Numbered from the stretch's first letter, positions 35,894-48,489 are shown. The stretch is 64,000 bases of DNA from Phyto melanocephala (GCA_941918925.1 OW799235.1:104983947-105047946), one strand, 5' to 3'. A program made the numbers and translations. Notes: a model not told the origin generated them from the letters alone.

Positions 35894-36799
35894 CAGTCGA
35901 ACTTCTCTATAACGTAGCAGTTGGAGACCGTCAAATATCTACGTTATAGAGAAACTGCAGAAAATTTTGACTACCTTCTTTTTATGTAGAAAATAAATTT
36001 ATTAAGACAAAAAAAAATTGTTTTTACTTAAATTTTTTTGTTAAAATGTAGAAAAAAATATATGTATGTATATTAAAGCAAGATTTATATGGTGTTAAAG
36101 AAAGATGTAATTTTCATTTGCTTTCGATGTTTTCACTTTTTTTCGTCAACAAAGTCTTTAAAACAATTAACAAGGGAAAAAATATCCCCAGGTACATTGT
36201 TTCGAGATTCCAAAAAGGATCGTATCGTGTTAAAAGACGAGTGTACTTGGGAAAATGAAGACAATTCTGAAACATTTTGTTCTATGTCAGATTATTCATC
36301 GTCTGATTCTGAAAGAACATTGAGTTCATAGTAACTGGATAAAATCCTTTGTAGAATATCTTCATCGGAAGGACACTCCATGGTGATTGTTTCGCAATCA
36401 ACATTTACATAATCTTCAACCTCTACGCCTTCAATATTATTGCTGTTTGCATTTTCCAGCCATAACTCTGACAGATGGGAATTGTTTTCATCTACTATAT
36501 CTGCAGTTTCTGTAGAATTTATCGGAAATCCAGCTCTGCGTACGTAGGAGTGTAAACTTATGCCACTGTTCTTTTTTATGTGACAGTCATAGCAAGAGTT
36601 GAAAATGTGACGTCTTTTACAGTTATATTTTCTGTGACTAAATTGATACAAAAAATCGATTGCTAAAAACTTTGCAATAGAGAGATTATTTAGTGTTGAA
36701 AATTCTAAAGTGTACTTACAAAAATGTTGTGTTCACGAATTTTATTTGTTATAGAGAAGATTTCGTTATAGAGAAGTTCGCTATAGAGAAGTTCGACTG
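35894..36799 (-). mobile_element. pogo/Tigger-type element, internally deleted, TA duplication
   Basis: Ends are CAGTCGAACTTCTCTATA (35894) and TATAGAGAAGTTCGACTG (to 36799), with TA directly outside on both sides. Inside each end the sequence 'TATAGAGAA' recurs ('CGTTATAGAG', 'CTATAGAGAAG'), giving short subterminal repeats. The 906-bp unit keeps only the C-terminal part of a transposase (separate entry), so it is non-autonomous. Confidence 0.8.
36292..36651 (-). pseudogene. C-terminal part of pogo/Tigger-like transposase
   Basis: About 120 codons remain. Readable in order are SYVRRAGFPINST (the family's CFRKAGF region after the DDE domain), LSELWLENAN, then GVEVEDYVNVDCET and CPSDEDILQRIL, ending in the acidic tail SESDDE. 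The phrase VEFEDYVNVD..V.T.E..SDEDIL is typical of Tigger/pogo-derived proteins. The CENP-B-type DNA-binding part and the DDE core are missing because of the internal deletion, so no activity is expected. The frame stays open, and the overlapping plus-strand frame at 36089-36331 is only its shadow. Confidence 0.7.
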
Positions 36800-36804
36800 T
36801 AAAA

Positions 36805-39800
36805 TTAAATGCAGAATAAAACTTTTTTGGTCGCCCATAATTTTATTTTTTTTCTCAACTTAGACCAAAAGTTCATAATTTTAAAATTCCGGCTTCACAA
36901 ACGTTAAAAGTACAAAAGATACCATATTAATACACATATTTAAATTTTAAAATATCTACTTAACAATAAGATATTTTAATAGAAGTGAATAAACCACTCT
37001 TTTTTGCATAAAAACAATTATGTTCTAAAACTTACCAAACACTCTCTACCCAATTATGAGCGTGTTTTAAGTTTTACTAAATAACATAATTTTGTATTTC
37101 TAAAAATTCCATACAAATACACCGAGACACAAAAATTTAATGCATTAATTTTAAAAATAAAAATCTTATAAGTTATTTTACAAAATAAATTACATTATGA
37201 TATTACAGTTTCCGTTACGTTTCTGCCATCTCCTTTAAAGTTACATATGTATATTTGAGTTAGGGCCTTTCTACTTGTAACCAACGATATGTATATTTAT
37301 TTCTATATATTTATTTATTGATAGAACGGAAAGGCTATATAATAAGATCCATATCAATTAAGTTTTATTTTTTTTTAAATTGCCTTCTTTTTTTTTAAAT
37401 TTTAGATTTTTATAACTATTTCTTATTGCCAAAATGTCGCCCTCTATGTCACTGGTCATATTGCATTCATGCTATGTAAATACATACTTACATATTTTCA
37501 ATTGTACATTCATATGTTGCTAATGCTGATTACAAAATGTCCCTTTGAATACATATGTTTATTCAATAAATCATTGCAAAAGTCCCAGTATTTTCTGAGG
37601 CAAAGTTAAAGTAACATTAACTACTTATTTGTGTACAAAGATCCAAGTTTGTAAGAAAATGATTTTATAAATAAATAAAATTATAATATGAATTCACTTA
37701 AATAATATTCAAAATAGCCTAGCTAACATTTTGCAATAGTAAGAACAGGAAATATAACAAAATAAGTAATTATTACAACAAATAAACACAAATTTTATAA
37801 AAGTATTATAGAAAATATTGTATGCTGGGTTATAGACATTCGTCGCTGGCATTTTCTTTGTTTGCATGCATCATCATGAGCAAAACACTATGGCATGATT
37901 TTGCTAATCAAGTTGGTGTTTAAGTAGGTGGTAGTGTTTAGTTCAATGTGTGTATGTATGTATGTATGTATGTTCATAAGTACATTTGTGTTGTAAGTTT
38001 TCTTAAATGTACATATATTTGTTAAATTATATTAAACTTGTTGGTAAATTCTATAAATTATATTTCGTTTGAAACATCAAGTCATAAGTTAACGGCAGCT
38101 GTTGTAACACATAGTTGCTCATGTTGATTTGTTTTTGCCTTATGTAGTTATCGCTAAAGTCGTTACTTGCTTTTTGTATGTACCTACATAAACATGTATG
38201 TATGTATATCAAATACATTTGTATTTATTTACTCGTTATAGCGCTAACAAATCTTTTGAAAATTATTATTTTAACGCACAGCGCGTTAAATTAGTATTCA
38301 ACACTGTTCTGTCTTTCTTGTATGAACGTATGACTACTACAGCTATTAGTAGTGATTTGTAGTTGTATTATACATATTACTTAAATGTTCATCAGAACTT
38401 CTATAGCTATGGGAAAATACGAAATTCGAAACATTATAGTTCTAAATTTGCTCTTTAAATTTTTTCTAGTTGCAATTTTACTTATTTAAATATAACATTT
38501 GTTGTACGCAACAAATGTGATGCAAGTTATAAAATGTGAACTGCTAATGTCGACTTTAGCTTACCCTATTAATACATATGTCCACATAAATGCAACCATT
38601 AGAATAATTGTTTTTTCTTTTCTTAAATAAAAATTTAACCAGACATTTTGTTACCCATTTTTAATGATTATAATTAGAACAAAAATCCAATATTGATATT
38701 AATTTAGATCCATCGAGTGCGAGGTATAACTATTTATATTACAAAAAAAGGACTAAATAATAAAAGAAATAATTAAACAGAAACAACAACAAAAATATAA
38801 GTTCACTATTAACATCGTCTAGTTCGTTCACTCATCAATGAAGTGGTGGTGTTCTGAGCATAACTTTCCAAACTTTGTAATAAGTTTGCACAATTATATT
38901 AAGTTGTTCTCTCGTTAGGCGCTCCTTTTTTAATAATCGGAATAAAAATATGTGACAACCGCCAAATTTGAGAGACGCAACTTTTGCACAAAATAAAAAT
39001 TACACTAAATTAAAAAATAGCATTCTTACTGATACATCCTATTACTATATTTATACATACATAAATATGTACTAGTATGAAAGTACTCTTATAGGGTACC
39101 TACTGTTTAAACATACGGATATAAATTTTCCGCTATATCTTTTTTATAATTTTTCGTTTAAATTGCGTTTTTTTTTTTCTTTTCTTTTGTTTGTGTTGTT
39201 TTTGTAATGCATACAAATATACACACAGACAAATGTCTATAATATCACACGGTACGTTTGTTTTGTGTGAAAATGAAACTCATATTCGTTCAAGAGTGAT
39301 TTTGCATGAAAATAATTTTAAATACATATTCATCTATGTCTGTGTATCTGATATTATTATTGTATTTCAACATTTTTTCATTTATTTTCTTTGATTGTTT
39401 GTACTTGTATGCGTGTGACTGTGCGTGCATTTATATGTCTGTCAATGTGTTGGTGAATTTGTTTGTCTGGGAATTAATTTGGTTTTTGCTTTAATAAATA
39501 AAGCATTAGTTTAAGAGGTCGAGATTAACTTTATTTCTATACCAAACGAAATTTAAACTGAAAATATTTTTTTTCTGAGACATATTGTGAACTTTAGTTT
39601 AGATTAAACTTTGCAGTATTGGACAGTTAAACAAACAAAAATATTTATAGATTAGGTTTTACGAGTAAAATTATAATATTTTCAAAGATTCATTTATTTA
39701 TTTAGTTCGAACTTATTTTTTAAAAATATTTCGTTTTTCATATTTTTTTGTTCATATAAGGCAAATATTTGATAAAGAAAATATACGTAACTACTAAAAT

Positions 39801-41825
39801 GTATTGATTTCTGCGCGAAAGAGTATATTATGTAAAAATTTGTGTTATTTATTTAAAATCATAAAAGAAATATCTTTGAATATGCTAAAATAAAATCGAT
39901 ACTTCTTACCATGTTAATTGAAAAAGTTTAATAATTCAAAACGGGTGGTGCTTGAGAAAATCTGGCAAACACTCCTTGCATTTTTTTTTTTTTTTGTGTT
40001 TTTTCAAAATAAAAATCAGAAGAGACCCTTCTAAATCTTATTAACTAGTACACAAACTCTTATAATTTCTAATAAAAATAAGTATATCAATATATTTTGT
40101 GTTCTTAAGAATAATTTAATTTCTAGTTCTTGCGAACAGTGTGAAGATATTTCATATTACAATCAGGAATATTTCTCGTAACTTTATTATTATCTTAAAC
40201 AATTTTTATTGCTTTCATTCAATTGACAAGATGTTTGAAAAAGCTGAAAACAACAACAAAGAACTATATATTTTATATGCAAACTCATGATACATACTTA
40301 CATGTAGTCTTCTGACAAAAGACCTTATAATAATTAATATAAATATTTAACTCTTTTACTTTTGTAGTAAGTTTCAATTTCATTCTTAATCTTACCTTTC
40401 ATTAAAGCCCTGAAATAAAAATATGGTTTCGACAATACCCAAAGTAACTCCAATAATCAGTATTGCATGCTTGTTATTGGTAATTAAAATTAACAGACTT
40501 TCTAAATAAATAATTTTTTTTTAACTTTGTCAGTAAGTAAGTTTTAGTCAAGTTCTCCGTTACTGGTTTTTGTTTGATTTATTTACCCAAACAATATACA
40601 GCTGATGGAAGAGAAATTGTGCTCACAAATTAATAAACCTTAACTCTTTTTAATAGACGGTTTAAATAAAAACAATAGTATTCATTCCGTCCTGTACTAG
40701 TTTAAGAACATATTGATCTTCATGAATAGGGTTCAGTTAAAGGACCACATAAGCTATTATTCCAAATAATATTTTTCATAAAAATATACGCAAATTAAAA
40801 AAAATAATATTAAGAGTAGGTTAAAAAATATCTTAAGGAAATATATTTTTTAACCTTAGAAATATTATTTGTTAAATTGTATCCCCCATTAACTAAACAA
40901 TATTGTAAACCATACTTAATCAATGACTGTAGAACCAGCCCTTAAGTGCAAAATACTTTAAAATATATTAATTTATCGTGCTAAAGTTAACAACTTAAAT
41001 ATCGTTTGTATTTCATATCATGAATATATTGTTTGTAGATTATGTTCTTGTGCTGCTGGTACTGCTGAGGATTGGTATTTAAAATTCGTGTCATATATTT
41101 TTTCATTTTGAAAAAGAATCAATATTTGACAACAATAAATATACATATTTAGTATGTGTATGTTAGTCAGTGACCTTAATCTGTGATTTTTTATGAAAGC
41201 AATTTTAGTATTGTATTATGATAAATTTATTTATACGGCAGCTATATTGAGCAATATAATATTGAAATATTCATTTTACATTTTTACTTAAATGACTTAC
41301 GACTCTGCGAAAGTTGAGACTGCTGAAAAAATTTGATACAACCAAACCAAGACGCCAAATTATTTACACATAAACAAACATCTTAAAGGCAAGAGTCTGG
41401 GAAATTACTGATTTCTGTAAAATAACGATTTTAATTTTACTTAAATGAAAAATGTAATTTTTTTAATCAAAATAAATAAATGACATCGAATTTAATTGAT
41501 TTTGTTGTATATGTTCGTGTTGGCAGGCTTGTAAGCATGACCTGACCAATAACATTAAATAAAGTATTAAAGTATATTCTAAGCTACATGATGTGTAGGG
41601 GCAATTGTGAGCGCGATTATATGTAGTCTTATGAAGAACTTAATTGCTTTGATCTGCAGCCTGTGTAGCATATGAAGTTCTTCTGTTAGTACTATCAAAT
41701 GTTACCTCATCAACATTATTAAAATCATTGACATGTAATACTTGACTAGTCTCATTTTCAAAGAAATATACACAGAGAAAGCATTAACGTCTGTGAGTAC
41801 CGGAATTGTTATAAATAGTACAGTT
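36805..41825. other. long AT-rich stretch, no gene or named element seen
   Basis: Five kilobases with no recognisable protein, RNA or transposon ends. TATG runs lie at about 37945-37975 and 38195-38215. A hairpin with arms AGGTTAAAAAATAT / ATATTTTTTAACCT sits at 40818-40858. Open frames at 39191-39494 are low-complexity over TGTGTT-type sequence. Confidence 0.4.
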
Positions 41826-42060
41826 TAGTTGTGATTAGGGTTTGGGAACCGGGAATTCCCGGGCGGAATGAACCACTTATTATTCCCGGAAAAATTTTGC
41901 TCTTATTCCCGGGAAAACGGGAAATAAAAAAATATGTAGTATATTAGGAAATATATATAATTTTATTTTTAATTTCTTATCTGTTTTGGTAAATTTAGAG
42001 AATATTTGAATAAAAAGTAAGGTTTTTAATTTGTTAGCGTTTTTTAACTAATTTTAACTA

Positions 42061-42440
42061 ATTTTCAATATTTTATTTGGTTGTTGGGAGCATATCCCGA
42101 ATAATTTAGTAAATTATTTATAAATAAAAATTTTATTTTTCGTTTGCCATTTATGCTCATTTAGTGTTAACCAACGGTTAGCCAATTGTGTAATGGATAA
42201 GAAAAATAAAATACTTTAATAAGGAAAAAATGTTGGTTGGGTTTTTGAGGAAGTTTTTTATAGTTTTTCGTTTTATTTTTGAATTCTTATTTTGTTAATA
42301 AGAATTTAAAAATAAAACTTATAACTTTTTAAAACTTTTTCAAGAATTTGGGTAAAAGGTATACTGATGATCTGGTATAAGCACCAGTGAAATGCATATA
42401 GACCAGCTTAAGCCCAACAACCAAATAAAATATTGAAAAA
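42061..42440. repeat. nested fold-back insert inside the hAT element
   Basis: A 27-base sequence (TTTTCAATATTTTATTTGG...) at 42061-42087 is inverted at 42413-42439. A second inverted pair flanks a centre near 42294 (GAATTCTTATT / AATAAGAATT). The text TTGGGAGCATATCCCGAATA occurs at 42084 and again in the same orientation at 42446, flanking the insert on one side, as if the site had been duplicated when the unit entered. Confidence 0.6.
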
Positions 42441-42511
42441 TTAGTTGGGAGCATATCCCGAATATTTTAGTAAAATACTTTTTTATATAATTCACTTTGT
42501 TTACAAGCAAA

Positions 42512-42712
42512 ATGTCTGAAGTCTGGAACTATTTTCAAAAAGTAGACAACGCAGCACAATGTAATATTTTCCCGAAAAGGTTAATGTCCAAGGGCGGTAG
42601 TACTAGTGGTCTCATACGGCACCTTCTTTTGGTTCATAAAATAAAATTTGAAAACGATTCTTCAACACCTGCACCAAGTGAAAAAATAATTCCACCATTA
42701 AAAGTTTTTTAG
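42512..42712 (+). pseudogene. hAT transposase N-terminal BED-type zinc finger, relic
   Basis: From the ATG at 42512 the frame reads MSEVWNYFQKVDNAAQCNIF, then SKGGSTSGLIRHLLLVHKIK, about 66 codons. This is the BED finger found at the start of hAT transposases (S.VW.YF.K....A.C..C.....KGGSTS.L.RHL...H). The second Cys of the CxxC pair is replaced by Phe, so zinc binding is probably lost. The frame ends at a stop (42710-42712), and later transposase pieces are in other frames. Confidence 0.75.
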
Positions 42713-43744
42713 ACACCCAAACATTACCAGAAATTGTTTTAAAATTGGCAGCAGTCGATGGAATATCTATTCGAACAATTACACAAAGTTCTTTTATTCG
42801 TCAAAATTTTTTCAGTAAAAATATGACATTACCAAAATTAAACTGATGTTAAAAACATTGTAATAAAATATTACAACGCCGTTAAAAATACGATGGCGAA
42901 AACAATATCGAGTCAAATTTGTGACAATTTGTGGTTTGCTCTTGTATTAGACGAGTGGAGTAGTGTTGCCCAAAAAAAGTATGTGTTCACATGGCAATAA
43001 TTATTTTTATAATTTGGGTTAAGTTTATATTTCCGGAAGATGTAATGCTGACACAATAAGGACTCTAATGGAAAATAAACTACTACTAAAACAATGAATT
43101 ATTAACCAAATCGTGATGTTAAAGTTAACAAGCATTATTTATTTTAAAAGAAATGTTATTTTCGGGAATCCCGGGAATTCCCGGAAGACGATTTTTTAAT
43201 TCCCGTTTCCCGGGAAAGTAAAAAGACCGGGAAATCCCAAACCCTAGTTGTGATACCATAATTTTATTGTGATATCTACAGAATTTTATTTCAGAATATC
43301 TGAGTTGTTCTGATTATTGCAATACAAGTTTTATAGCCACAAAAGAAAAGTTCGATTGCAAAAACTGAACCAATAGATAAGCCATGAATTTGATTGTCTC
43401 TTCTCTGTGTATAATAAAATGATCTCGGCTGCTCAAATGCGTAAGAAATTACATTTAAATGAATTTCTTTTGCGGCAATCCTAAATGGTACAATTTGGGC
43501 AGCTAACAAAGCCGTCAAGCCAAAAATGTAATCACGACTATATTAAGCATCACTTCTTGTGTCAATTGAACTTTTAAACATGAAGACGCAGATTTTTATT
43601 GAGTATTCATTGTAGATAACTTCACAAATGCTTCTTCATGAGAAGTATTATATATTTCTTTGGTACAATACTTAATTAAAGTTTTAAATTACTGGATATC
43701 AAACAGACAGCAACTTTTATCTCTCCACCGAATTTAATGTTAAA

Positions 43745-44095
43745 AAATATTTATGGCGCCGTGCCGAATCTGATAACAACCTTTACCATAATATACAGAG
43801 GAATAATAAAGTCATCGTAGTAAAGCCTAGTTTTGTATTATTTTGATTTTGATTTTTTTTCCTACATAGCTAGCTATATTCTACTAGTCAATCGCTTCCA
43901 TTTGATGCTATTATTGTGGGTGTTGAAGGAGACACAGACGTAATTCCTACATTTGACTCATATATACGATATCTTATTTAGAAATCCATCTTAGTTTTAA
44001 ACTTTTTAATATTTGGCTGTACTTAACTAGTCAAGTCCTTTCATTTAATACCAGTATCGAGTAGGTTGAATGGGATAATTTTTTAATCCTACAAT
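43745..44095 (-). mobile_element. Helentron-like element, subfamily B, right portion
   Basis: Minus orientation. GTGCCGAATCTGATAACAAC at 43761 is the inverse of the subfamily B end seen at 2970 and 47115. Farther in, CTATATTCTACTAGTCAATC and TTAACTAGTCAAGTCCTTTC are inverses of the 'GGGCTTGACTAGTAGAATA' phrase at 46960. The hairpin arm on the outer side has decayed. Confidence 0.55.
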
Positions 44096-44321
44096 ATACA
44101 CGTTTATTGTATGCCATTTGTAGTGACGGTAATCATGGATTTCAAATTTTTTACAGTGTATTTTATTCTGCTAGTTAATTTTTTTATTGAAATAAAATTT
44201 TTTCGTTTGTATTTTTGGTGCTTATAGTTCGATTAGTTTTAAACCAATTTGTTATATTTTCTCAGAAATAATTTCCGGGGCCACCGTCTGCGATTATGTG
44301 CCATTATTTAAAAAAATGTGA

Positions 44322-44594
44322 TATCCCAGCAAAAAAAAAATTGCACTAGTTCAATGTGAACAACATTTTTCAAGACTTCTAATTCATAAGTGCGAAAGGA
44401 GGCGCGAAGAATGCCTTTTCCAAATACAAAACAGTTTTTGATGCATGCAAATGCATGCAAAAAATGTTGAATAATTCATGTTAATACATATTATTAACTC
44501 ATGAAACAAGGATTTCTTTTAGATTGAACCACTTCATCATGGGTTGAACTCATGCATTCACTATTTCTTTTGCATCTCTTTTTATGCTGGGATA
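44322..44594. mobile_element. MITE with short inverted ends
   Basis: TATCCCAGCAaAAAA at 44322 is inverted at the right end as TTTTTaTGCTGGGATA (to 44594). GTGA lies outside both ends, a possible 4-bp duplication, although a TA duplication cannot be excluded. The 273-bp interior is non-coding. Confidence 0.55.
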
Positions 44595-44599
44595 GTGAA

Positions 44600-46550
44600 A
44601 AAATATGTATGTTAACCCTTGTGTTAATACCCAACTGTATTGAAATTGTTGAGCACCCGGGTCACCCGGGTACCCAGAAGATTATTAATAATTATAAATA
44701 TTAAATGATATTTTATTAAAATATTTCAGCCATATTTATGACTATACGACACATAAGACATTTTTGTGTGTACAGCAAATATATTTTCAACACAACTAAA
44801 AAACGATCTTATAGAGAGAAATACATATGTCTACTTCTTTATGTGTACTTTAAAATATTTCTTAACATGCTTGCTCTATTCACAAGATGTTTTAAATTCA
44901 AATGTCTTAATATAATAACATACAAAAATAGCGACCCTTTATTACAAAGTGTAAATTTATATCGCCGATTTTGCAAAATTTTTGATAGCAGATCTTTTTA
45001 AATGATATCAGAGGGCAGCTTACATATTTCACAAGCGGTTCTGCTAATCAGATTTTCAGCCACTCGCCCCATGTATCTGATATGTTATGACAGCACAATA
45101 AATATACCATGCAAACAGAGGTTATATTTAAGAACTTTTTTACTTAAAAAATAACAACAATTTCTTAAAACTATTTTTAAATCCTAGAACATTGTAACAT
45201 CATAACTTTTTAGGTCCCCTTGTGAATACAGCAATTGTATTTTAATAAAATTTAAACCAAATTTTTGTGATTAAGTGATTAAGAAAGTATAGAATGCTGG
45301 TCCTATATTTAAAACAAAAAATCTTTAAATCCTCTTTAATTAAATAAAAATAAAATAAAGTATTACCAACATTGAATTACAAAGAACATCAACAAAAATT
45401 ACACTAAATATGTGTAGTTTTTTTGTCCTTTCGTCTTAAATCCAACACTGAGAAAAGAAAATTCCAGTTGTTCAAATTTACCACAAAACTTTGTCTGTCT
45501 AAACTTTTCAAAGGAGGCGAAAATAAAACAACAACCAAAAAAAGTATGAAAAAAACCAACAAACTTAACAAAAAAGAATAAAAGGCACAACATATTTGCC
45601 TTACGACTAGTATGACACTGGCTTATATAAAGCTTAACCCTTAAATACAACTATATATTTGAATGTAACTTATGGTATGTTGGCAGTATTAGGGTGACGA
45701 CATATTGTCACAACAGGCAAAATATTTAAATGTTATAAAAAAGGACATGTAGGGAAATAAATATAACACTAAATTTATAATATATATTTACAGATTCTTT
45801 ATGAATGCATAGCATTTTTAAGAACAGTTGATAAGGGTTCGAAAGATTCGAATTATGAAATGAATCCAGTTAAAAAGAAAAGAAGCCAGGTAAATAATAC
45901 AGCTGACTGGTCTGTATGTATTATGTGTTATGAACTCGGTGCACTTCCCACAACAATATTTTGTTTATGTTATATTCGAATTAAAATAAATACAAAATTG
46001 TTGTGCAACTAAATAGTTGACTGTTTTTAGTGCAATTTTTATCATATTCTTTTTTCTGTCGCACAGATTTTTATCAACTTTATACTTCAACCTAGTTACC
46101 ATTTAGTTTGCTTTTTTCACTTTCTGTTGGAAATAAGATACTATTTACCGCATAGACCTGCGAATAGTATAACTCTTTTGGAATTACTTAAGGCTGACTG
46201 AACTTATAACCTTCAGAGATATGAACAAATTAACACGATTGCCTCTGTTGTTAATCATATTTTTACAAACAAGAAAGAACATGATATGCCTCTAGGATTA
46301 ATATTTGTAAAAATTTTGTACATATCGATCACTAAGATATAGCTAAAGTTATAAGCAAAAACATTTGTTAAAAATATTTTTTTGTTATATATGAAGTTAC
46401 TAAGGCTCATAAATAATCTTACGATACGCTTAAGACACCAAAATAAAATCCTTTGTCTTAAAAGTTATTGCTGAGAAAAACCAACAAACTGGTTTGAAAC
46501 TAACTGAGGTATAGGCCTCAAAATAAACTACTTCAGTGATTGTCAGGTTC
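44600..46550. other. AT-rich non-coding stretch, no gene seen
   Basis: No supported gene. CACCCGGGTCACCCGGGTAC at about 44655 is a small GC-rich direct repeat in otherwise AT-rich DNA. Open frames at 44738-45001 and 45399-45650 have no recognisable motif. Text from about 46260 onward may belong to the subfamily B element that follows. Confidence 0.35.
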
Positions 46551-46559
46551 TGAACAACC

Positions 46560-47160
46560 ATATAGGTGACAATAGAAAAGGCATGTCTAGCAAAATTGAA
46601 TACACAATAAACTTACTCAAAATCCATGATGTCCGTCACTACAAAATGGCGTACAAAAAAATATATATGAAGCACATCTTATAATTAAAAATATTCCCAC
46701 TTAAACTTACTAAATATTGGTATCAAATGTCGAGTAGAATATAATAAATTATGAAACAGTTTTAAATTCAAAATGGAGTATATATGGGTCATATATATTA
46801 ATTACGGTTTTGCCTCCTTCAAATTCCACATATTGGTATCAAACGAAATGCCTTGTCCTGAAGAATATAGTTTACTTTTAGAAAGCGTAAAATCCAAGAA
46901 AACGCCCTTAATAAAATTTCGAATAATTTTTTCTCTACCACATTGTTATGGGTATAAAATGAAGGGCTTGACTAGTAGAATACAGCGACCTACGTTAAAA
47001 TTTTAAATTAATGATAGCGTCAGAATAACAAAGAAAAATATAATATAATATTAAATATAAAAACTATGCTATGCTACGATATGGTCACTATACCTAATTA
47101 TATGATAGTGAAGGGTATTATCAGATTCGGCACGGCCAAATCTAGCATTCTTACTGCTGT
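46560..47160 (+). mobile_element. Helentron-like element, subfamily B
   Basis: The right end 'GTATTATCAGATTCGGCACG' with a decayed hairpin lies at 47105-47135, preceded by 'ATGGTCACTATACC' (47080) as in the 2915 copy. Upstream 'GGGTATAAAATGAAGGGCTT' then 'GACTAGTAGAATACAG' matches the minus-strand copy at 43745-44095. The left boundary is uncertain. The 77-codon open frame at 46773-47006 lies in repeat sequence. Confidence 0.5.
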
Positions 47161-47169
47161 GTTTTCTTT

Positions 47170-48185
47170 ATTTGGTGCATATTGCCTTTGAAGTAATATC
47201 GTCATATAACAAAATCTATTAATTATCATTTTCTGCAACAAGTTATAGCAAGTTCTTGGAATATCTGTTAGATTTCTATTGAACTTTATCTTGCATTAAT
47301 TTCTAAACTACCACTGACTAATGCTCGACCACTATTCTAAGAATTTGGGACAGAGCAGCAATCGTCTGTGCAATATTATTCAAAGTTAATAGCTTGTATT
47401 CATAAGCCTCTTAATTATATAATTCAATGTTAAAAAACCTAAAGACGTTAAGCCTCATGATCTTAGTGGGTTATGAAATTAAAAATTTCAAAAAATACTG
47501 AGCACGCAAAACATTTCTTTAGGCAAATCGACTGTTTTATGTGCCTCTGTGAATCGGAAAAATATGTTTTCATAAAACATCTCATCTTTTTTACTGCATA
47601 TAACATTTCGAAATTAAATGTCTACTTGTGAAATAAAGTTTAATTATTTGCAAACGTTGCTACGGCTTGTGTCTATTTATCACTTAGTGACAATTTTAAA
47701 ACTGTTAGAGAAAACAATGTAGTTTTTTTAAAGTTTCCTTATTCTCAAGAGAGATTATCTATTTTGCAAAATTGAAAATTTCCAAACTTACCACTAACAA
47801 GAAAGATTATCACAAAACAAACTAATTATTATAAAAAATCATAAATTATAAATTGCCAAAATACACTTCTTAACCCACTTTTAAAACATTTTTTTAACAA
47901 AGTCTGCTTATTAAAATTAAAAAAGCTGACTTCTTTTAAACAAATTTCCAATAAATTTCCATTAAAAAAATTTGTTTTTTTTATATATTTTTTAATCTTT
48001 TGTTAGAATTTTTTAGAGAATTTTTTTTTTGTTTTTTTTTTTAATAAAATTTTTTTTGTTTAAAATTTTTTTCTTTTAATAGAAGTTTTTCCTTAAATTC
48101 ATTATTTACGACAGTAATATTATAAATATAAATATATTCATACGCCTCATTTCAACCGCCAAACCTTTGACTTGTTATACTCTTA
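47170..48185. other. AT-rich stretch with T-rich tracts
   Basis: No gene recognised. From about 47965 to 48085 the sequence is almost all T with A interruptions, resembling the tract of subfamily C but without its flanking blocks. Confidence 0.4.
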
Positions 48186-48191
48186 AGGAGC

Positions 48192-48487
48192 TAATACACG
48201 GCATGTTTTTTACATCTGTCTTGTCTAATTCTCCACTGCTAATACAAACATGTCGTGTGTTAACTTTAAAACATTACTTCTGTAAAAAAAAAGGTGTTGA
48301 GAAATCTGACAAAATTTTAATTAGAGCGCGCTCTATTTTCTTCTGTCAAAACATGTGACATCAGCCGTTGGCTGAAATCTCTGCTGCTGCAAAGCAGTCA
48401 GCGTAAAAGAACAATTTTGACAGACATGTAGATTTACATATGTCTCACAAATTTTAAAGTCAGTTGTAAAAAACATGCCGTGTATTA
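48192..48487. mobile_element. MITE with perfect 23-bp inverted ends
   Basis: The first 23 bases (48192-48214, starting TAATACACGGCATG) recur exactly in inverted form at 48465-48487. If the outer TA on each side is read as a target duplication, the element proper is 48194-48485, fitting a Tc1/mariner-type MITE. The interior also has inverted internal segments and no coding capacity. Confidence 0.7.
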
Positions 48488-48489
48488 TA

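Larger units (their letters stand above)
41836..43246 (+). mobile_element. hAT element with perfect 8-bp target duplication
   Basis: Begins TAGGGTTTGGGA (41836) and ends TCCCAAACCCTA (43246). GTTGTGAT flanks it on both sides (41828-41835, 43247-43254), the 8-bp duplication expected of hAT transposons. Subterminal regions hold several CCCGGG-centred palindromes (GGGAATTCCC, TTCCCGGGAA), probably transposase binding sites. Inside are a relic BED finger (42512-42712) and, further on, SQICDNLWFALVLDEWSS near 42915-42965, part of a hAT transposase. Most of the DDE domain and the C-terminal dimerisation part are absent or broken. A fold-back insert lies at 42061-42440. Confidence 0.85.

Noticed and set aside
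36089..36331. 80-codon plus-strand frame ending in a Ser/Asp-rich run
   Set aside because: Its right end is antisense to the acidic tail of the pogo-like transposase; the remainder has no motif.
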